Source: CADEED01 sp039931065 (lineage in GTDB: Bacteria; Pseudomonadota; Gammaproteobacteria; Steroidobacterales; Steroidobacteraceae). From it: a stretch of DNA of 64,000 bases. Shown here piece after piece: positions 46,020 through 54,878 of this stretch (the stretch's first letter is position 1; each line of letters opens with the position of its first letter). The notes below the pieces were generated by a model, which was not told where the DNA came from, did not search any database, and saw only the letters and a list, made by a program, of their open reading frames with translations. The stretch is taken from contig JBDTSP010000016.1 in assembly GCA_039931065.1 (NCBI GenBank), forward strand, positions 1-64,000, in the 5' to 3' direction. The position numbers and the translations under genes were made by a program.

Positions 46020-46415
46020 ATGGGTCTCGGCAAAGAATTCAAAGAATTTGCGATGAAGGGCAGCGTCGTCGATCTGGCAATCGGTGTGATCATCGGCGCC
46101 GCGTTCGGCAAGATCGTGGGTTCGCTCGTCGAGGACATCATCATGCCGCCGCTCGGCAAGATAATTGGCGGCGTCAACTTCTCCGACCTGGCTGTCAGCC
46201 TGGGAACGGATCCGACCGGAAAAGAAGTGTTGTGGAAGTACGGCAACTTTCTGCAGATCTCGTTTCAGTTCATGATCGTCGCATTCGTGCTGTTCATGAT
46301 CATCCGCACGGTCAACAAGCTCAAGAAAGCGGACCCGGCCGCGCCGCCGCCGGCGCCTGCGAAGCAGGAAGTGTTGCTGACGGAAATCCGCGACCTGCTC
46401 GCGAAGAAACAGTGA
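46020..46415 (+). CDS. mscL: Large-conductance mechanosensitive channel MscL
   Basis: MscL opens under membrane tension to protect against hypo-osmotic shock. The 131-residue protein has an amphipathic N-terminal helix (GLGKEFKEFAMKGSVVDLAIGVIIGAAFGKIV-type start, first membrane helix), a periplasmic loop, a second helix (FMIVAFVLFMIIRTVNKL) and a charged C-terminal helix (TEIRDLLAKK). The length is typical. GGGAGCGGCC lies directly upstream of the start. Confidence 0.96.
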   Translation: MGLGKEFKEFAMKGSVVDLAIGVIIGAAFGKIVGSLVEDIIMPPLGKIIGGVNFSDLAVSLGTDPTGKEVLWKYGNFLQISFQFMIVAFVLFMIIRTVNKLKKADPAAPPPAPAKQEVLLTEIRDLLAKKQ

Positions 46416-46435
46416 GCTGACAGGAGCACTGATCG

Positions 46436-46783
46436 ATGGCCGTGATTCGTTACATCTGGATGTTCCGGATCGCGGCCGTCGTCTTCCTGGTATTGGGCCT
46501 GTCCTGGATTTGGCGGTTCGGACTGACCGACTACCGTCCTGAGCAACGGCTCTACGGGCTGGCGCTCGGGCTGCTCGCATTCCTCACGGGTGTTTTCCTT
46601 TTCCGGCGCGCCAAAGCCGCGATCGCGCTCTCAGCATTGGCGGCAGTGGTCGTCGCCGTGAGCGCCGTATTGTTCGTGCCGAGCGCGAGCGGACCGGGAA
46701 TCCTTTTCCTCATCGGGCTTGCGGTTGCCGGCGGCCTGTACGCGGCATTGTCGTTTCGCGTGTTGTTCGCACCGCGCCGTTGA
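46436..46783 (+). CDS. Small four-helix membrane protein of unknown function
   Basis: The 115-residue protein has about four hydrophobic segments (IAAVVFLVLGLSWIW, YGLALGLLAFLTGVFLF, AIALSALAAVVVAVSAVLFV, GILFLIGLAVAGGLYAAL) and short charged ends. I do not recognise the family. It begins 20 bp after mscL with CAGGAGC upstream, so it is probably cotranscribed with it. The next gene converges from the right. Confidence 0.7.
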   Translation: MAVIRYIWMFRIAAVVFLVLGLSWIWRFGLTDYRPEQRLYGLALGLLAFLTGVFLFRRAKAAIALSALAAVVVAVSAVLFVPSASGPGILFLIGLAVAGGLYAALSFRVLFAPRR

Positions 46784-46800
46784 ACCCGCGTCGCGCCGGC

Positions 46801-47346
46801 TCAGGTCCGCTGAGCTAACAACTTGTTGAGCTCGTCCACGAGGCCCGGAAGCGCGCCTTCTCCATATCCGGTGTGATCCGAGGCAACCTTGCCATCGCGG
46901 CCGATGACGATCATGCGCGGGATCGCCTGCACGTCGAACTTGCGCGCCGCCTTGCCGGCAGAATCTCGCAGGATGGTGATCGGATAATCCTTGAGCACGT
47001 CGACCACGTATTTGAACGGCTTCTGTTCGTCGTGGTAATTGATCGCGATGATCTTCATGTGTTCGGGCCCGACGCGTTTCGCCAGCCCCGCGAGCACCGG
47101 GAGTTCCTTCTTGCAAGGCTCGCACCACGAGGCCCAGAACGACACGATCACCACCTTGCCGGCGTGATCGCTGATATGCACCTGTTGGCCAGCCAGGTCT
47201 TTGCCGAGCAGATCTTCCGGCACCGATCCGGCGATCAAGGTCGGCCGCACCTTCTCCTTTCCGGGCTCCGCACAAAAACCCGGGCTCGCGATTCCCAGCC
47301 CAAGCGCCACGGCCATCAACGTAAAGCTGCAGATCCGGCGGTTCAT
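46801..47346 (-). CDS. TlpA/ResA-like periplasmic thioredoxin
   Basis: The 181-residue protein has a signal peptide (ICSFTLMAVALGLGIASPGFCA) and a TlpA-type thioredoxin fold with the active site SFWASWCEPCKKELPVL (Cys75 and Cys78) and the cis-proline region AIPRMIVIGRDGKV. Such proteins reduce specific periplasmic disulfides, often in cytochrome or copper-site maturation. The partner is unknown. Its start overlaps the pepQ stop by 4 bp, so the two genes form one transcript. Confidence 0.87.
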   Translation of the reverse strand: MNRRICSFTLMAVALGLGIASPGFCAEPGKEKVRPTLIAGSVPEDLLGKDLAGQQVHISDHAGKVVIVSFWASWCEPCKKELPVLAGLAKRVGPEHMKIIAINYHDEQKPFKYVVDVLKDYPITILRDSAGKAARKFDVQAIPRMIVIGRDGKVASDHTGYGEGALPGLVDELNKLLAQRT

Positions 47347-48692
47347 GGTGTGGCGAATGCTGCCCGTGTGAGGTTTTCCGGTGTACCGGTACGCGCGACC
47401 ACGTTGTCTTCGATGCGCACGCCACCAAACGGCTTGAGCTGCGCCACGCGTTTCCAATCGATCATCTTGCCGATGGGCTTCGCCTTCGCTTCGTCGAGCA
47501 ACTGGTCGATGAAGTAGAACCCAGGCTCGACCGTCACCACGAAGCCATCTTCGAGCTTGCGCGTGAGGCGCAGGTACGGATGGTTGTACGGCCGTTCGAT
47601 CTCGCCGCCGCCGGGGTCGCGTTGCTGCCCGCCAACGTCGTGCACCTGCAGCCCTAACAAGTGGCCGATGCCATGCGGGTAGAACACCGATGTGAGCGCG
47701 TTGTCGATGGCTTGATCGGCGCTCACGGTGATGATGCCGGCTTCATGCAGGAATTCACTGATCGCGCGGTACGAGACCTGGTGGAAATCGCGCCAATCCA
47801 TGCCGACGCGCGCCTGTGCACAGAGCTTCAGCTGCAACTCGTCGAAGCGCTTGATGAGCGCGGCGAACTCCGCGTCGTGATGCGAGTGGGTGCGCGTGAT
47901 GTCGGACGAATAGCCGCCAAATTCCGCGCCGGCGTCGATCAGCAACGAATGCAGCTTCGCCGGTTTGTCGCGCTGCTGGAGCTGGTAATGCAGCACCGCG
48001 CCACCCTCATTGAGGGCGATGATCGGGTTGTAAGGCAGTTCCCGTTCGCGCTGACCGCAGGCGGCCATGAACGCGAGCGCGATTTCGAACTCGCTCGCGC
48101 CAGCGCGAAACGCACGTTCCGCGGCCATATGGCCGCGCGCGCCGAGCACATTCGCCTCGCGCAGGCAGGCGACTTCGTAGTCCGACTTGGCGGCGCGCCC
48201 GAAGTCGAGTTGCGCGATGAGGTGTTCGGGGTTGATGCCCTTCACGCCCCAGCTCATGAGCTCGGGGAAGGGCGCGCCGATGAACGCGGTACGGGCCAGA
48301 TCTTTCGGCAACGCGGCGCGCGCGGCCGCGCGATCGGCGCAACTCACGATCTCGAACGCGGCGGTCCAGTAGGAATCGGGCAATTCAGGCGACTTGTGCC
48401 AGTAATCGACCGGCTGGTGGATCAGCAACAGCGGCTTCTTGCCCGGCGTGAAAAACACGAATGAATCCGGCGCATCGGCGAGCGGCGCCCACACCTTGAA
48501 TGGCGCCTGCGCGCGAAACGGCAGGTGGTGGTCGTCCAGGAACAGCAGGGGTGGCGTGCCGGCATGCGCCAGCAGGGACTCATATCCGGTGGTCTGGAGG
48601 GCCGAGCCGCTGCGATTCTTCACCCGATCGATGTGAGCGGCGAAGAGTCCGGCCCAACTGTCCGCGTTTTGTCTGATGGCTGGCGAATTCAT
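47343..48692 (-). CDS. pepQ: Xaa-Pro dipeptidase PepQ
   Basis: This 449-residue cytoplasmic M24 metallopeptidase cleaves dipeptides with C-terminal proline. The dinuclear metal ligands are visible as Asp in LLIDAGAEFGGYSSDITRTHS, His in FYPHGIGHLLGLQVHD, Glu in VTVEPGFYFI and Glu in FGGVRIEDNVV. The N-terminal domain (LLFLDDHHLPFRAQAPFKVWAPL) matches E. coli PepQ closely, and the length is similar (443 in E. coli). It is the first gene of a two-gene operon with the thioredoxin. Confidence 0.93.
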   Translation of the reverse strand: MNSPAIRQNADSWAGLFAAHIDRVKNRSGSALQTTGYESLLAHAGTPPLLFLDDHHLPFRAQAPFKVWAPLADAPDSFVFFTPGKKPLLLIHQPVDYWHKSPELPDSYWTAAFEIVSCADRAAARAALPKDLARTAFIGAPFPELMSWGVKGINPEHLIAQLDFGRAAKSDYEVACLREANVLGARGHMAAERAFRAGASEFEIALAFMAACGQRERELPYNPIIALNEGGAVLHYQLQQRDKPAKLHSLLIDAGAEFGGYSSDITRTHSHHDAEFAALIKRFDELQLKLCAQARVGMDWRDFHQVSYRAISEFLHEAGIITVSADQAIDNALTSVFYPHGIGHLLGLQVHDVGGQQRDPGGGEIERPYNHPYLRLTRKLEDGFVVTVEPGFYFIDQLLDEAKAKPIGKMIDWKRVAQLKPFGGVRIEDNVVARTGTPENLTRAAFATP

Positions 48693-48903
48693 GCCTCGAT
48701 TCTATGCGCCCGCGCATGCGTGCAACCTATTGATGCGACGCAACAAATCGCTCGCATCGACTCGCGTGTGCGCCGGAAATGAGAACGCGACGATGCGGGC
48801 CGAGGAATGCGGCCCGAATTGTCGCCATCAGCGGACAAAAATTGCACTTGTTTCAAAAGGATCGGTTAATCGATAAAATCGCGCGCCGCGATGTGAATCG
48901 CGC

Positions 48904-48953
48904 AACAAACGTTTGTTTGGTCTCACTTACCACTAGATATTTTGGGGTACCCC
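48904..48953 (+). promoter_or_regulatory. Palindromes in the leader of the Ala-rich lipoprotein gene
   Basis: AACAAACGTTTGTT at 48904-48917 is a perfect 14-bp palindrome of operator size. GGGGTACCCC at 48944-48953 is a second, overlapping the likely ribosome binding site. The first could bind a dimeric repressor; the second may influence translation. Both roles are inferred. The rest of the 264-bp gap between the divergent genes (48693-48956) is AT-rich and has no ORF. Confidence 0.35.
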
Positions 48954-48956
48954 TAC

Positions 48957-49226
48957 ATGAAATTGAACGTTGCTCTCGCCGCCTCGATCGCGGCCTTTGC
49001 GCTGATGGGCTGCAGCAAGCAGGAAGCCGCTGAAACGGCTGCTCCGGCTGCTGATGCTGCTGCCTCTTCGGCCGATGCCGCCGCTTCCTCCGCCGACGCT
49101 GCTGCCTCTTCGGCCGCCGCTGCCGACGCTGCTGCTCCGGCTGACGGTGCCATGGCCCCGGCCGCTGACGGTGCGATGGCTCCGGCTGACGATGCCGCTG
49201 CCCCGGCTGAGGCCCCGAAGCAGTAA
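48957..49226 (+). CDS. Small alanine-rich lipoprotein
   Basis: The 89-residue precursor has a lipoprotein signal (VALAASIAAFALMGC) with the lipobox LMGC, then a mature part made almost only of Ala, Ser, Asp, Pro and Glu. Repeats are SSADAAA (twice), DGAMAPA (twice) and PAEAP. The mature protein would be an unfolded acidic chain tethered to a membrane, perhaps spanning the periplasm or binding peptidoglycan. There is no recognisable domain. The ATG at 48957 begins the signal directly. A palindrome and a terminator follow. Confidence 0.78.
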   Translation: MKLNVALAASIAAFALMGCSKQEAAETAAPAADAAASSADAAASSADAAASSAAAADAAAPADGAMAPAADGAMAPADDAAAPAEAPKQ

Positions 49227-49248
49227 TCGATCGATTCAATCGATCGAT
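49226..49248. repeat. Perfect 23-bp palindrome after the lipoprotein gene
   Basis: ATCGATCGATT, one C, then AATCGATCGAT are exact reverse complements. The element begins within the stop codon of the lipoprotein gene. It may protect the mRNA end; no T-run follows. Confidence 0.6.
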
Positions 49249-49277
49249 AATTGCTTCGAGCCGCAAGGCTCATGACG

Positions 49278-49329
49278 GCCCGGGTAGTGCGTAACAACGT
49301 CTGCCCGGGCTTTGTCTTTCAGGGGGTCA
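49278..49329 (+). terminator. Terminator after the lipoprotein gene
   Basis: GCCCGGG at 49278-49284 pairs with CCCGGGC at 49314-49320 and is followed by TTTGTCTTT. The loop is long (29 nt), so the structure is weaker than the two other terminators in the window. Confidence 0.55.
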
Positions 49330-49330
49330 C

Positions 49331-49861
49331 GTGACAGTCAGTGTCCGAGATGCGCGCGGCGCCGCCCGCGATCGCGAGTGGATGGAAAGCGTCTACCGCG
49401 ATTACCTCGATGACCTTTCGCCGTTGAACACCGGCGTGTTCAGCGCAACCTCGCTCGGTGAAATCGGTTACAGCGAGTCCGATCAGCTCGCGCGCTGGTT
49501 CGGCGACTCCACCGTCAATCCGCTCGTCATCGTCCGCGGCACCGAATGTGTCGGGTTTGCCATGGTGGCGCGCGGCAGCACTTCGACCGGCAAACCGCCG
49601 GTCGATTACCGCATGGCCGAATTCTTCGTCGCGCGCCCATTCCGCCGGCGCGGTGTCGGCCGACTCGCGGTCGAGCTCATCCTCAATCGGTTTGCCGGGC
49701 GCTGGGAAATCGTCGAATACCTGCGCAACCCCGTCGCGGTCGCTTTCTGGCGGCGCGTGGTGGCTAACTACACGCAGGGCCGTTTCCAGGAGCGCGTCAC
49801 CAATGGCGAAGTCCGGCAGGTTTTCGATTCGGGCCTGTCGCGCGCGCAGAAGCCGGCCTGA
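49331..49861 (+). CDS. GNAT-family N-acetyltransferase
   Basis: The 176-residue protein carries the GNAT cofactor motif MAEFFVARPFRRRGVGRLAVELIL (RRRGVG at about residues 111-116) and a late VEYLRNPVAVAFWRRVVANYTQG segment typical of the family. The start is GTG at 49331 with GGGGG upstream. Substrate unknown. The gene starts just after the terminator, so it should have its own promoter or depend on read-through. A GGT-like gene follows 37 bp later. Confidence 0.82.
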   Translation: MTVSVRDARGAARDREWMESVYRDYLDDLSPLNTGVFSATSLGEIGYSESDQLARWFGDSTVNPLVIVRGTECVGFAMVARGSTSTGKPPVDYRMAEFFVARPFRRRGVGRLAVELILNRFAGRWEIVEYLRNPVAVAFWRRVVANYTQGRFQERVTNGEVRQVFDSGLSRAQKPA

Positions 49862-49898
49862 TCAGCGCCGCGCAGTCGCCGTTGCGGCAATTCTTTTC

Positions 49899-51572
49899 AT
49901 GACGATGGAAGGGTCGTACGCGGGTCCGCGTCCGAGCGGCTCACTCGTCCCCACGCGTTCGGAGGTCATCGCCACTCATGGCATGGCCGCGACCAGCCAG
50001 CCGCTGGTGAGCCAGATCGCGCTCGATGTGCTCAAGCGCGGCGGCACGGCCGTTGACGCTGCAATCGCGGCCAACGCGGCGCTCGGCTTGATGGAGCCCA
50101 TCAGCAATGGCGTGGGCGGCGACCTGTTCGCGATCGTCTGGGATGCGAAAACGAAGAAGTTGTATGGTTTCAACGGCAGCGGCCGTTCGCCGAAATCGCT
50201 GACGCTCGCGAAGTTGCGCGCCGAGCTCGCGAAGCTCGATTCGAAGACCATTCCGAAGACCGGTCCGTTGCCGGTCTCCGTGCCGGGCGCGGTGGACGGC
50301 TGGTTCGAGCTACACGAAAAGTTTGGCAACCTGCCGATGAAAGAGCTGCTGCAGCCTGCAATCACATATGCGCGCGCAGGCTTTCCGGTGACCGAAGTCA
50401 TCGCCGAAGGCTGGTCGCGCAATGCGCGCGTCTTGTCGAAGTACCCGAATTTCGCGCAGGTCTACATGCCGGATGGCCGCACGCCGGCCAAGGGCGAAAT
50501 CTTCCGCAATCCGCAGCTCGCGGATACGTTGAGCGCGATCGCCAACGGCGGCCGCGATGCGTTCTACAAGGGCGACATCGCCAAACGCATCGAGAACTAT
50601 ATGCGCGCGAACGGCGGATACCTGACCGCGGCCGACCTGGCCGCGCATCGTTCGGAATGGGTCGAGCCGGTCTCGACCAACTACCGTGGGTACGACGTCT
50701 GGGAACTGCCGCCCAACACTCAGGGCGTCGCGGCGCTGCAGATTCTGAATATCCTCGAGGCTTACGACCTGAAGAAAATGGGTTATGGCAGTCCGGATTA
50801 CCTCCACGTGTTCATCGAGGCGAAGAAACTCGCGTTCGAAGATCGCGCCCGTTACTACGCCGATCCGGATTTCGCGAAGATTCCACTGAAGGGGCTGCTG
50901 TCGAAGGAATACGCCGCCGAACGCCGCGCGCTGATCAGCATGGACAAGGCCGCGCGCGAATATCCCGCGGATACGAAGGCGCTCGACCAGAGCGACACCA
51001 TCTACATGACGGTGGCGGACGAAGCCGGCAACATGATCTCGCTGATCCAGAGCAACTACCGCGGCATGGGGTCGGGCATGACGCCCGACGGTTGCGGATT
51101 CATCCTGCAGGATCGCGGCGAGTTGTTTTCATTGAAGGACGGCCACTCGAATGTTTACGCGCCGGGCAAGCGGCCGTTCCACACCATCATCCCCGCGTTC
51201 GTCACGAAGGACGGCAAGCCCTGGCTGTCGTTCGGTGTGATGGGCGGCGGCATGCAGCCGCAGGGACACGCGCAGATCCTCGTCAACCTCATCGATTTCG
51301 GCATGAACCTGCAGGAAGCGGGCGACGTGCCGCGCCTGCGTCACGATGGTTCCAGCGAACCCACCGACGAGCAGATGCACGACGGCGGAGAAGTGGTGCT
51401 CGAGGTCGGCGTGTCACCGCAGACTGTAAAGGCACTCGAGTCGCGCGGACACAAGGTGAAGGTTGCCAACGACGGGGATTTCGGCGGCTACCAGGCCATC
51501 ATGCGGAATGCCGAAGGTGTCTACTTCGGGGCCTCCGAATCGCGCAAGGACGGCGCGGCGCAAGGTTATTAG
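49899..51572 (+). CDS. Gamma-glutamyltransferase-family protein (YwrD-like)
   Basis: The 557-residue Ntn-hydrolase belongs to the gamma-glutamyltransferase family, which self-cleaves before a Thr that then acts as nucleophile. The N-terminal part has MAATSQPLVSQIALDVLKRGGTAVDAAIAANAAL and NGVGGDLFAIVWD. The cleavage site is DQSDTIYMTVADEAGNMIS with Thr near residue 367, and FGVMGGGMQPQGHAQILVN follows. The DTIYMTVAD form is that of YwrD-like members rather than classical periplasmic Ggt. No signal peptide is obvious, which supports a cytoplasmic enzyme acting on gamma-glutamyl or acyl compounds. The ATG at 49899 is one of two close starts. Confidence 0.88.
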   Translation: MTMEGSYAGPRPSGSLVPTRSEVIATHGMAATSQPLVSQIALDVLKRGGTAVDAAIAANAALGLMEPISNGVGGDLFAIVWDAKTKKLYGFNGSGRSPKSLTLAKLRAELAKLDSKTIPKTGPLPVSVPGAVDGWFELHEKFGNLPMKELLQPAITYARAGFPVTEVIAEGWSRNARVLSKYPNFAQVYMPDGRTPAKGEIFRNPQLADTLSAIANGGRDAFYKGDIAKRIENYMRANGGYLTAADLAAHRSEWVEPVSTNYRGYDVWELPPNTQGVAALQILNILEAYDLKKMGYGSPDYLHVFIEAKKLAFEDRARYYADPDFAKIPLKGLLSKEYAAERRALISMDKAAREYPADTKALDQSDTIYMTVADEAGNMISLIQSNYRGMGSGMTPDGCGFILQDRGELFSLKDGHSNVYAPGKRPFHTIIPAFVTKDGKPWLSFGVMGGGMQPQGHAQILVNLIDFGMNLQEAGDVPRLRHDGSSEPTDEQMHDGGEVVLEVGVSPQTVKALESRGHKVKVANDGDFGGYQAIMRNAEGVYFGASESRKDGAAQGY

Positions 51573-51615
51573 TCCAGATCCGCCTCCTGCCGGAACCGAA
51601 CTCGCGAGCCGCGTT

Positions 51616-51711
51616 ACTCACGTGAGTTGGCGCCGATGGTTCGGGACGCTCGACCCTCGTTTACCGATTGCGAGGCCCGGGCATTCAAGGGGGTCTCTGG
51701 CCATCGGCGCC
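51616..51711. repeat. Inverted repeats between convergent genes, possible bidirectional terminator
   Basis: GGCGCCGATGG at 51629-51639 and CCATCGGCGCC at 51701-51711 are exact reverse complements with a 61-nt loop. ACTCACGTGAGT at 51616-51627 is an additional perfect palindrome. They lie in the 151-bp gap between convergent genes. No strong T-run is present. Confidence 0.4.
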
Positions 51712-51723
51712 CGCAACGTCCCA

Positions 51724-53673
51724 CTACTGGATCGCGGGAATTCCGAGCTGGATCGAATCCTCGGGTGTACCGAACTCGGAGGCCCTGGGTTTGCGAGTGG
51801 TCGGAAGCACCCGCCCCGAATGAATGTCATCGAGTTTCGCGTGTGTGGCCTTGGCGGCCGCCGCCAGTTCGGGATACGGACGATCGGTGACGTCGATCCA
51901 GCCGATATTGTAGTTCTCGCCGTCGCGCCGGCCCGTTACCGGTTGGTCGATCCACTGATACCAGTGCGCACCGATGATCGCCGGGTGTTCGGCCGCATGT
52001 TCGACATAGAACGAATAGGCGACGCCACGCTCGGCCTGGTTCATCGCCTGCACCAGGCCCGGCGCCATGCCGTGTTCCGGCACGCCGAAATGAAACTCTC
52101 CGATCAGGATGGGTAGTTTGGTGAGCGCGTACACGCGGTCGATGAAATCCTTCGGCGGCGCCCAGCGGTACTTGTTCATGCTGTACACGTCGAAGCCGCG
52201 GGCGAGGGCGATCACGTCGTCGGGGGGTGTGCCGCCGAAACGAATGCCGAGATTCAGGTGGTTAGGGTCGTAGCGCTTCACCGCGGCGTTCACGATCTCG
52301 AGGTAATGCGTGAATGCCGCATGCACCAGCGCCTTGCGCGCCGCGGGTGTGTCGCCGCGGGTGAGCTCGGCCTTGAAACGTTTTTGCAGGGCGGTTGCCG
52401 GGCCCTTCAGCACGAGATCGACGAGCTGGCTTTCGCGCGCCGGCCAGGGCGGCTCGTTGCCGATGAAGTAGCCGATCATCCACGGGTCATCCTTGCGTCC
52501 GCCCAGTTGCTGGGCCGCTTCGAGATCGACGCGTTTCGCGAACGCGTCCGAATACACATCGGGCATTCCCATGATGGCGCCTTCGACGCGCTGCCAGCCG
52601 CGCAACGGATACACGTAGGGTTGGCGCAACGTCGGTGTCGGCGCCAATGCTTCGTTGAGCGCGACGCCATAGGCGGTGTTCAGACCCCAGGCGCGCATGC
52701 GACGAGCCGTGAGTTGCGCGCTCGGAGTGGCCCAGTCGCGGCCAAAACGTTTGATGAGGTTCGCCGCGTAGAACGACACCGGGTCGCGCAACGGGTCGGG
52801 ATCCGCGTTCGCGGCTGTGAACTGCGCCGCGGTTGGAATGCTGGCAAACAACTTGTCGCGTCCGACGATCCGGGTCCGCGGCGGTTCGTCGCCCGCGCCG
52901 TTCACTCCGGCGGACCAGAAGCGGCACCCTTCCGGATCGATCAGCCACCAGCGGTCGGCAAGTTTTTCCACGCGGAAGTAACCCGTCGCGCGCCGCTTGT
53001 CCTTCGCAAAGCCGCCGTAACGGCAGACCGGCGGCACTTTCGCGACCAGCAGGCGCTGCTCGGTTTGCCATTCGCGTTTGAGCGCATCGAGCGAGCGAAC
53101 CTTCTCGGGCCACTCGGCGCGGATGTATTGGCCAAAGTCGTCAATGAGGGGAGTGCCGCCGTCGAGCACCGCATCGCCGGGATCGGTCTCCGACAGGCTC
53201 ACCTTGCGAATCTCGACGGTGGCGAGCTGCGCGGGATATCGCATCGTTACGCTCAGCGCACGCACGTGTTGAACCGACCCGTGGCCGCCAGCTTCGATGT
53301 TGATCCAGTAACTGCTGCGCGGCTGGTTGACGGTGGATGCGAGCTCATCGGCGTCGCCAAGCCCCTCGCGATAGAACCGCAGCGGAATCGATGCCCGCAC
53401 CCAGACGTTCGCGAAGGGGTGAATGCGTTTGGAAACGTTGCCCTCATCGCCAACCAGGCCGAGTTCGAAACGCTGGCTGGTGGAGGCGCGGAACTCCACC
53501 ACCAGGAACTGGAAGTCGGTCCAGTCGGTGGGAAGCAGCGGGTCGAGTTCGCCCAGCGGCCATTCCGTGGTCGAAACGTCGCTTGCGAAGGTCGCCTTCT
53601 GCGGCGCCGCAACTGCGCTGCCTAACATCAATGCGGCGCCCAGACCGGCCACCGCTGTCGCCCAATGATTCAT
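51724..53673 (-). CDS. Agarase-like glycoside hydrolase (clan GH-A)
   Basis: The 649-residue exported protein has a signal peptide (AVAGLGAALMLGSAVA), an N-terminal beta-sandwich (to about 200) and a TIM-barrel domain. The barrel opens with YFRVEKLADRWWLIDPEGCRFWSAGVNG, a pattern known from beta-agarases of the GH50 type. The presumed acid/base Glu is in WMIGYFIGNEPPW and the nucleophile in PILIGEFHFGVPEHG, with YQWIDQPVTGRRDGENYNIGW near the end. It probably attacks agar or a related galactan. The exact GH family is uncertain. It lies 113 bp downstream of the signalling operon on the same strand. Confidence 0.7.
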   Translation of the reverse strand: MNHWATAVAGLGAALMLGSAVAAPQKATFASDVSTTEWPLGELDPLLPTDWTDFQFLVVEFRASTSQRFELGLVGDEGNVSKRIHPFANVWVRASIPLRFYREGLGDADELASTVNQPRSSYWINIEAGGHGSVQHVRALSVTMRYPAQLATVEIRKVSLSETDPGDAVLDGGTPLIDDFGQYIRAEWPEKVRSLDALKREWQTEQRLLVAKVPPVCRYGGFAKDKRRATGYFRVEKLADRWWLIDPEGCRFWSAGVNGAGDEPPRTRIVGRDKLFASIPTAAQFTAANADPDPLRDPVSFYAANLIKRFGRDWATPSAQLTARRMRAWGLNTAYGVALNEALAPTPTLRQPYVYPLRGWQRVEGAIMGMPDVYSDAFAKRVDLEAAQQLGGRKDDPWMIGYFIGNEPPWPARESQLVDLVLKGPATALQKRFKAELTRGDTPAARKALVHAAFTHYLEIVNAAVKRYDPNHLNLGIRFGGTPPDDVIALARGFDVYSMNKYRWAPPKDFIDRVYALTKLPILIGEFHFGVPEHGMAPGLVQAMNQAERGVAYSFYVEHAAEHPAIIGAHWYQWIDQPVTGRRDGENYNIGWIDVTDRPYPELAAAAKATHAKLDDIHSGRVLPTTRKPRASEFGTPEDSIQLGIPAIQ

Positions 53674-53786
53674 CGCATCCCCCCGGGTGAGCGGGGCCTA
53701 GTGTATTCGAAGCGGCCCGGGCGGCCAGCGCGACACCTGCCGTCGCTCCATGCGCTACCCGTTGTCCCCCGGGTTTCCTACCCGGA

Positions 53787-54878
53787 CTACGGCGTCAGCG
53801 GCAGGGAGATATTGAAAGTGGTGCCGATGCCCGGCTCGGATCCACATCGGATCAGGCCCCCGTGTGCATCGACGATTCCCTTGCCGATGTAGAGCCCGAG
53901 GCCGGTGCCGGTCTTCTGATGCTTTTTGCTGGCCGAATAATACGGATTGAAGATGTGCGGCAGATCGTCGGCCGCGATTCCGGGCCCGCTGTCCGCGATT
54001 TCGATTTGCGCGCTGTTGCCGCGAGTGCGGCTGGTCACGCTGATGGTGTCGCCGGCCTTGCAGAACTTGACCGCGTTTCCGAGCAGGTTCTGGAACAACT
54101 GCATGAGGCGGCCACGATCCGCGTCCGCCTTCATCACGTCGTTGCCGGCGTCGTAGGTCAACGTGAGGCCTTTCTCGCGCGCCGTCGATTCGTGCGCGTT
54201 CACGGCTTCACGCAATACGTCGTTTATGACGATCGGTTTGGGATCGATAGAGAGACTGCCGGCGCGCAGGCTGACCATGTCCATCAGGTCGCCGATCATG
54301 CGGTTCATCTGTTCGACGTTGCGGCGAATGCGTTCGTGTTGCTCGCGTACCTGTTGCGGCGTGAGCTGGTATTTCGGATTGAGCAACATCGAAGCCGTGG
54401 TGTGGATCACCGACAGCGGGGTGCGCAGATCGTGCGACACGATGGCCAACACGTCCTCGCGCGCACGCACCGCCTGTTCGAGCTCCTGCCGCTGCCGATG
54501 GAGCTGGAAAAAGATCGCGGCCTTCTGCCGCAGGATCTCGGGGTTGATGGGCTTGAACAACACGTCGACGGCGCCGGACTCGTAGCCGCGGAACATCGGC
54601 AGCGGTTCGTTCGGGCTCGCCGCGGTGATGAAGATGATCGGGATGTGCTTGGAGCGTTCGGTGCCGCGCATCAATTCGGCCAGTTCGAATCCATCCATCG
54701 TCGGCATGTGAATGTCGAGCAACGCGAGCGCGAAATCGTGCACCAGCAACAGTTCGAGCGCCGCAGGTCCCGAGGCGGCCGTGAATATCTCGCGATCGTC
54801 GCCGCGCAGCAGCGCCTCGAGCGCCACCAGGTTCTCGGCGACGTCGTCGACCAGCAGACACTTCACCTTATCCGACAT
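53787..54878 (-). CDS. Response regulator-histidine kinase, receiver first
   Basis: The 363-residue cytoplasmic protein has an N-terminal receiver domain (LLVDDVAENLVALEALL; phospho-acceptor Asp55 in LLDIHMP; KPINP) followed by a short coiled coil. A HisKA domain with His149 in IVSHDLRTPLS comes next, then an HATPase domain (N box LLGNAVKF, G1 DSGPGI, G2 TGTGLGLYIGK). It can receive phosphate from the upstream hybrid kinase and pass it on. There is no DNA-binding output, so the final target lies elsewhere. The ATG at 54878 after GGAGAAG was chosen; it overlaps the cheB end by 11 bp. It is the last gene of the operon. Confidence 0.88.
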   Translation of the reverse strand: MSDKVKCLLVDDVAENLVALEALLRGDDREIFTAASGPAALELLLVHDFALALLDIHMPTMDGFELAELMRGTERSKHIPIIFITAASPNEPLPMFRGYESGAVDVLFKPINPEILRQKAAIFFQLHRQRQELEQAVRAREDVLAIVSHDLRTPLSVIHTTASMLLNPKYQLTPQQVREQHERIRRNVEQMNRMIGDLMDMVSLRAGSLSIDPKPIVINDVLREAVNAHESTAREKGLTLTYDAGNDVMKADADRGRLMQLFQNLLGNAVKFCKAGDTISVTSRTRGNSAQIEIADSGPGIAADDLPHIFNPYYSASKKHQKTGTGLGLYIGKGIVDAHGGLIRCGSEPGIGTTFNISLPLTP

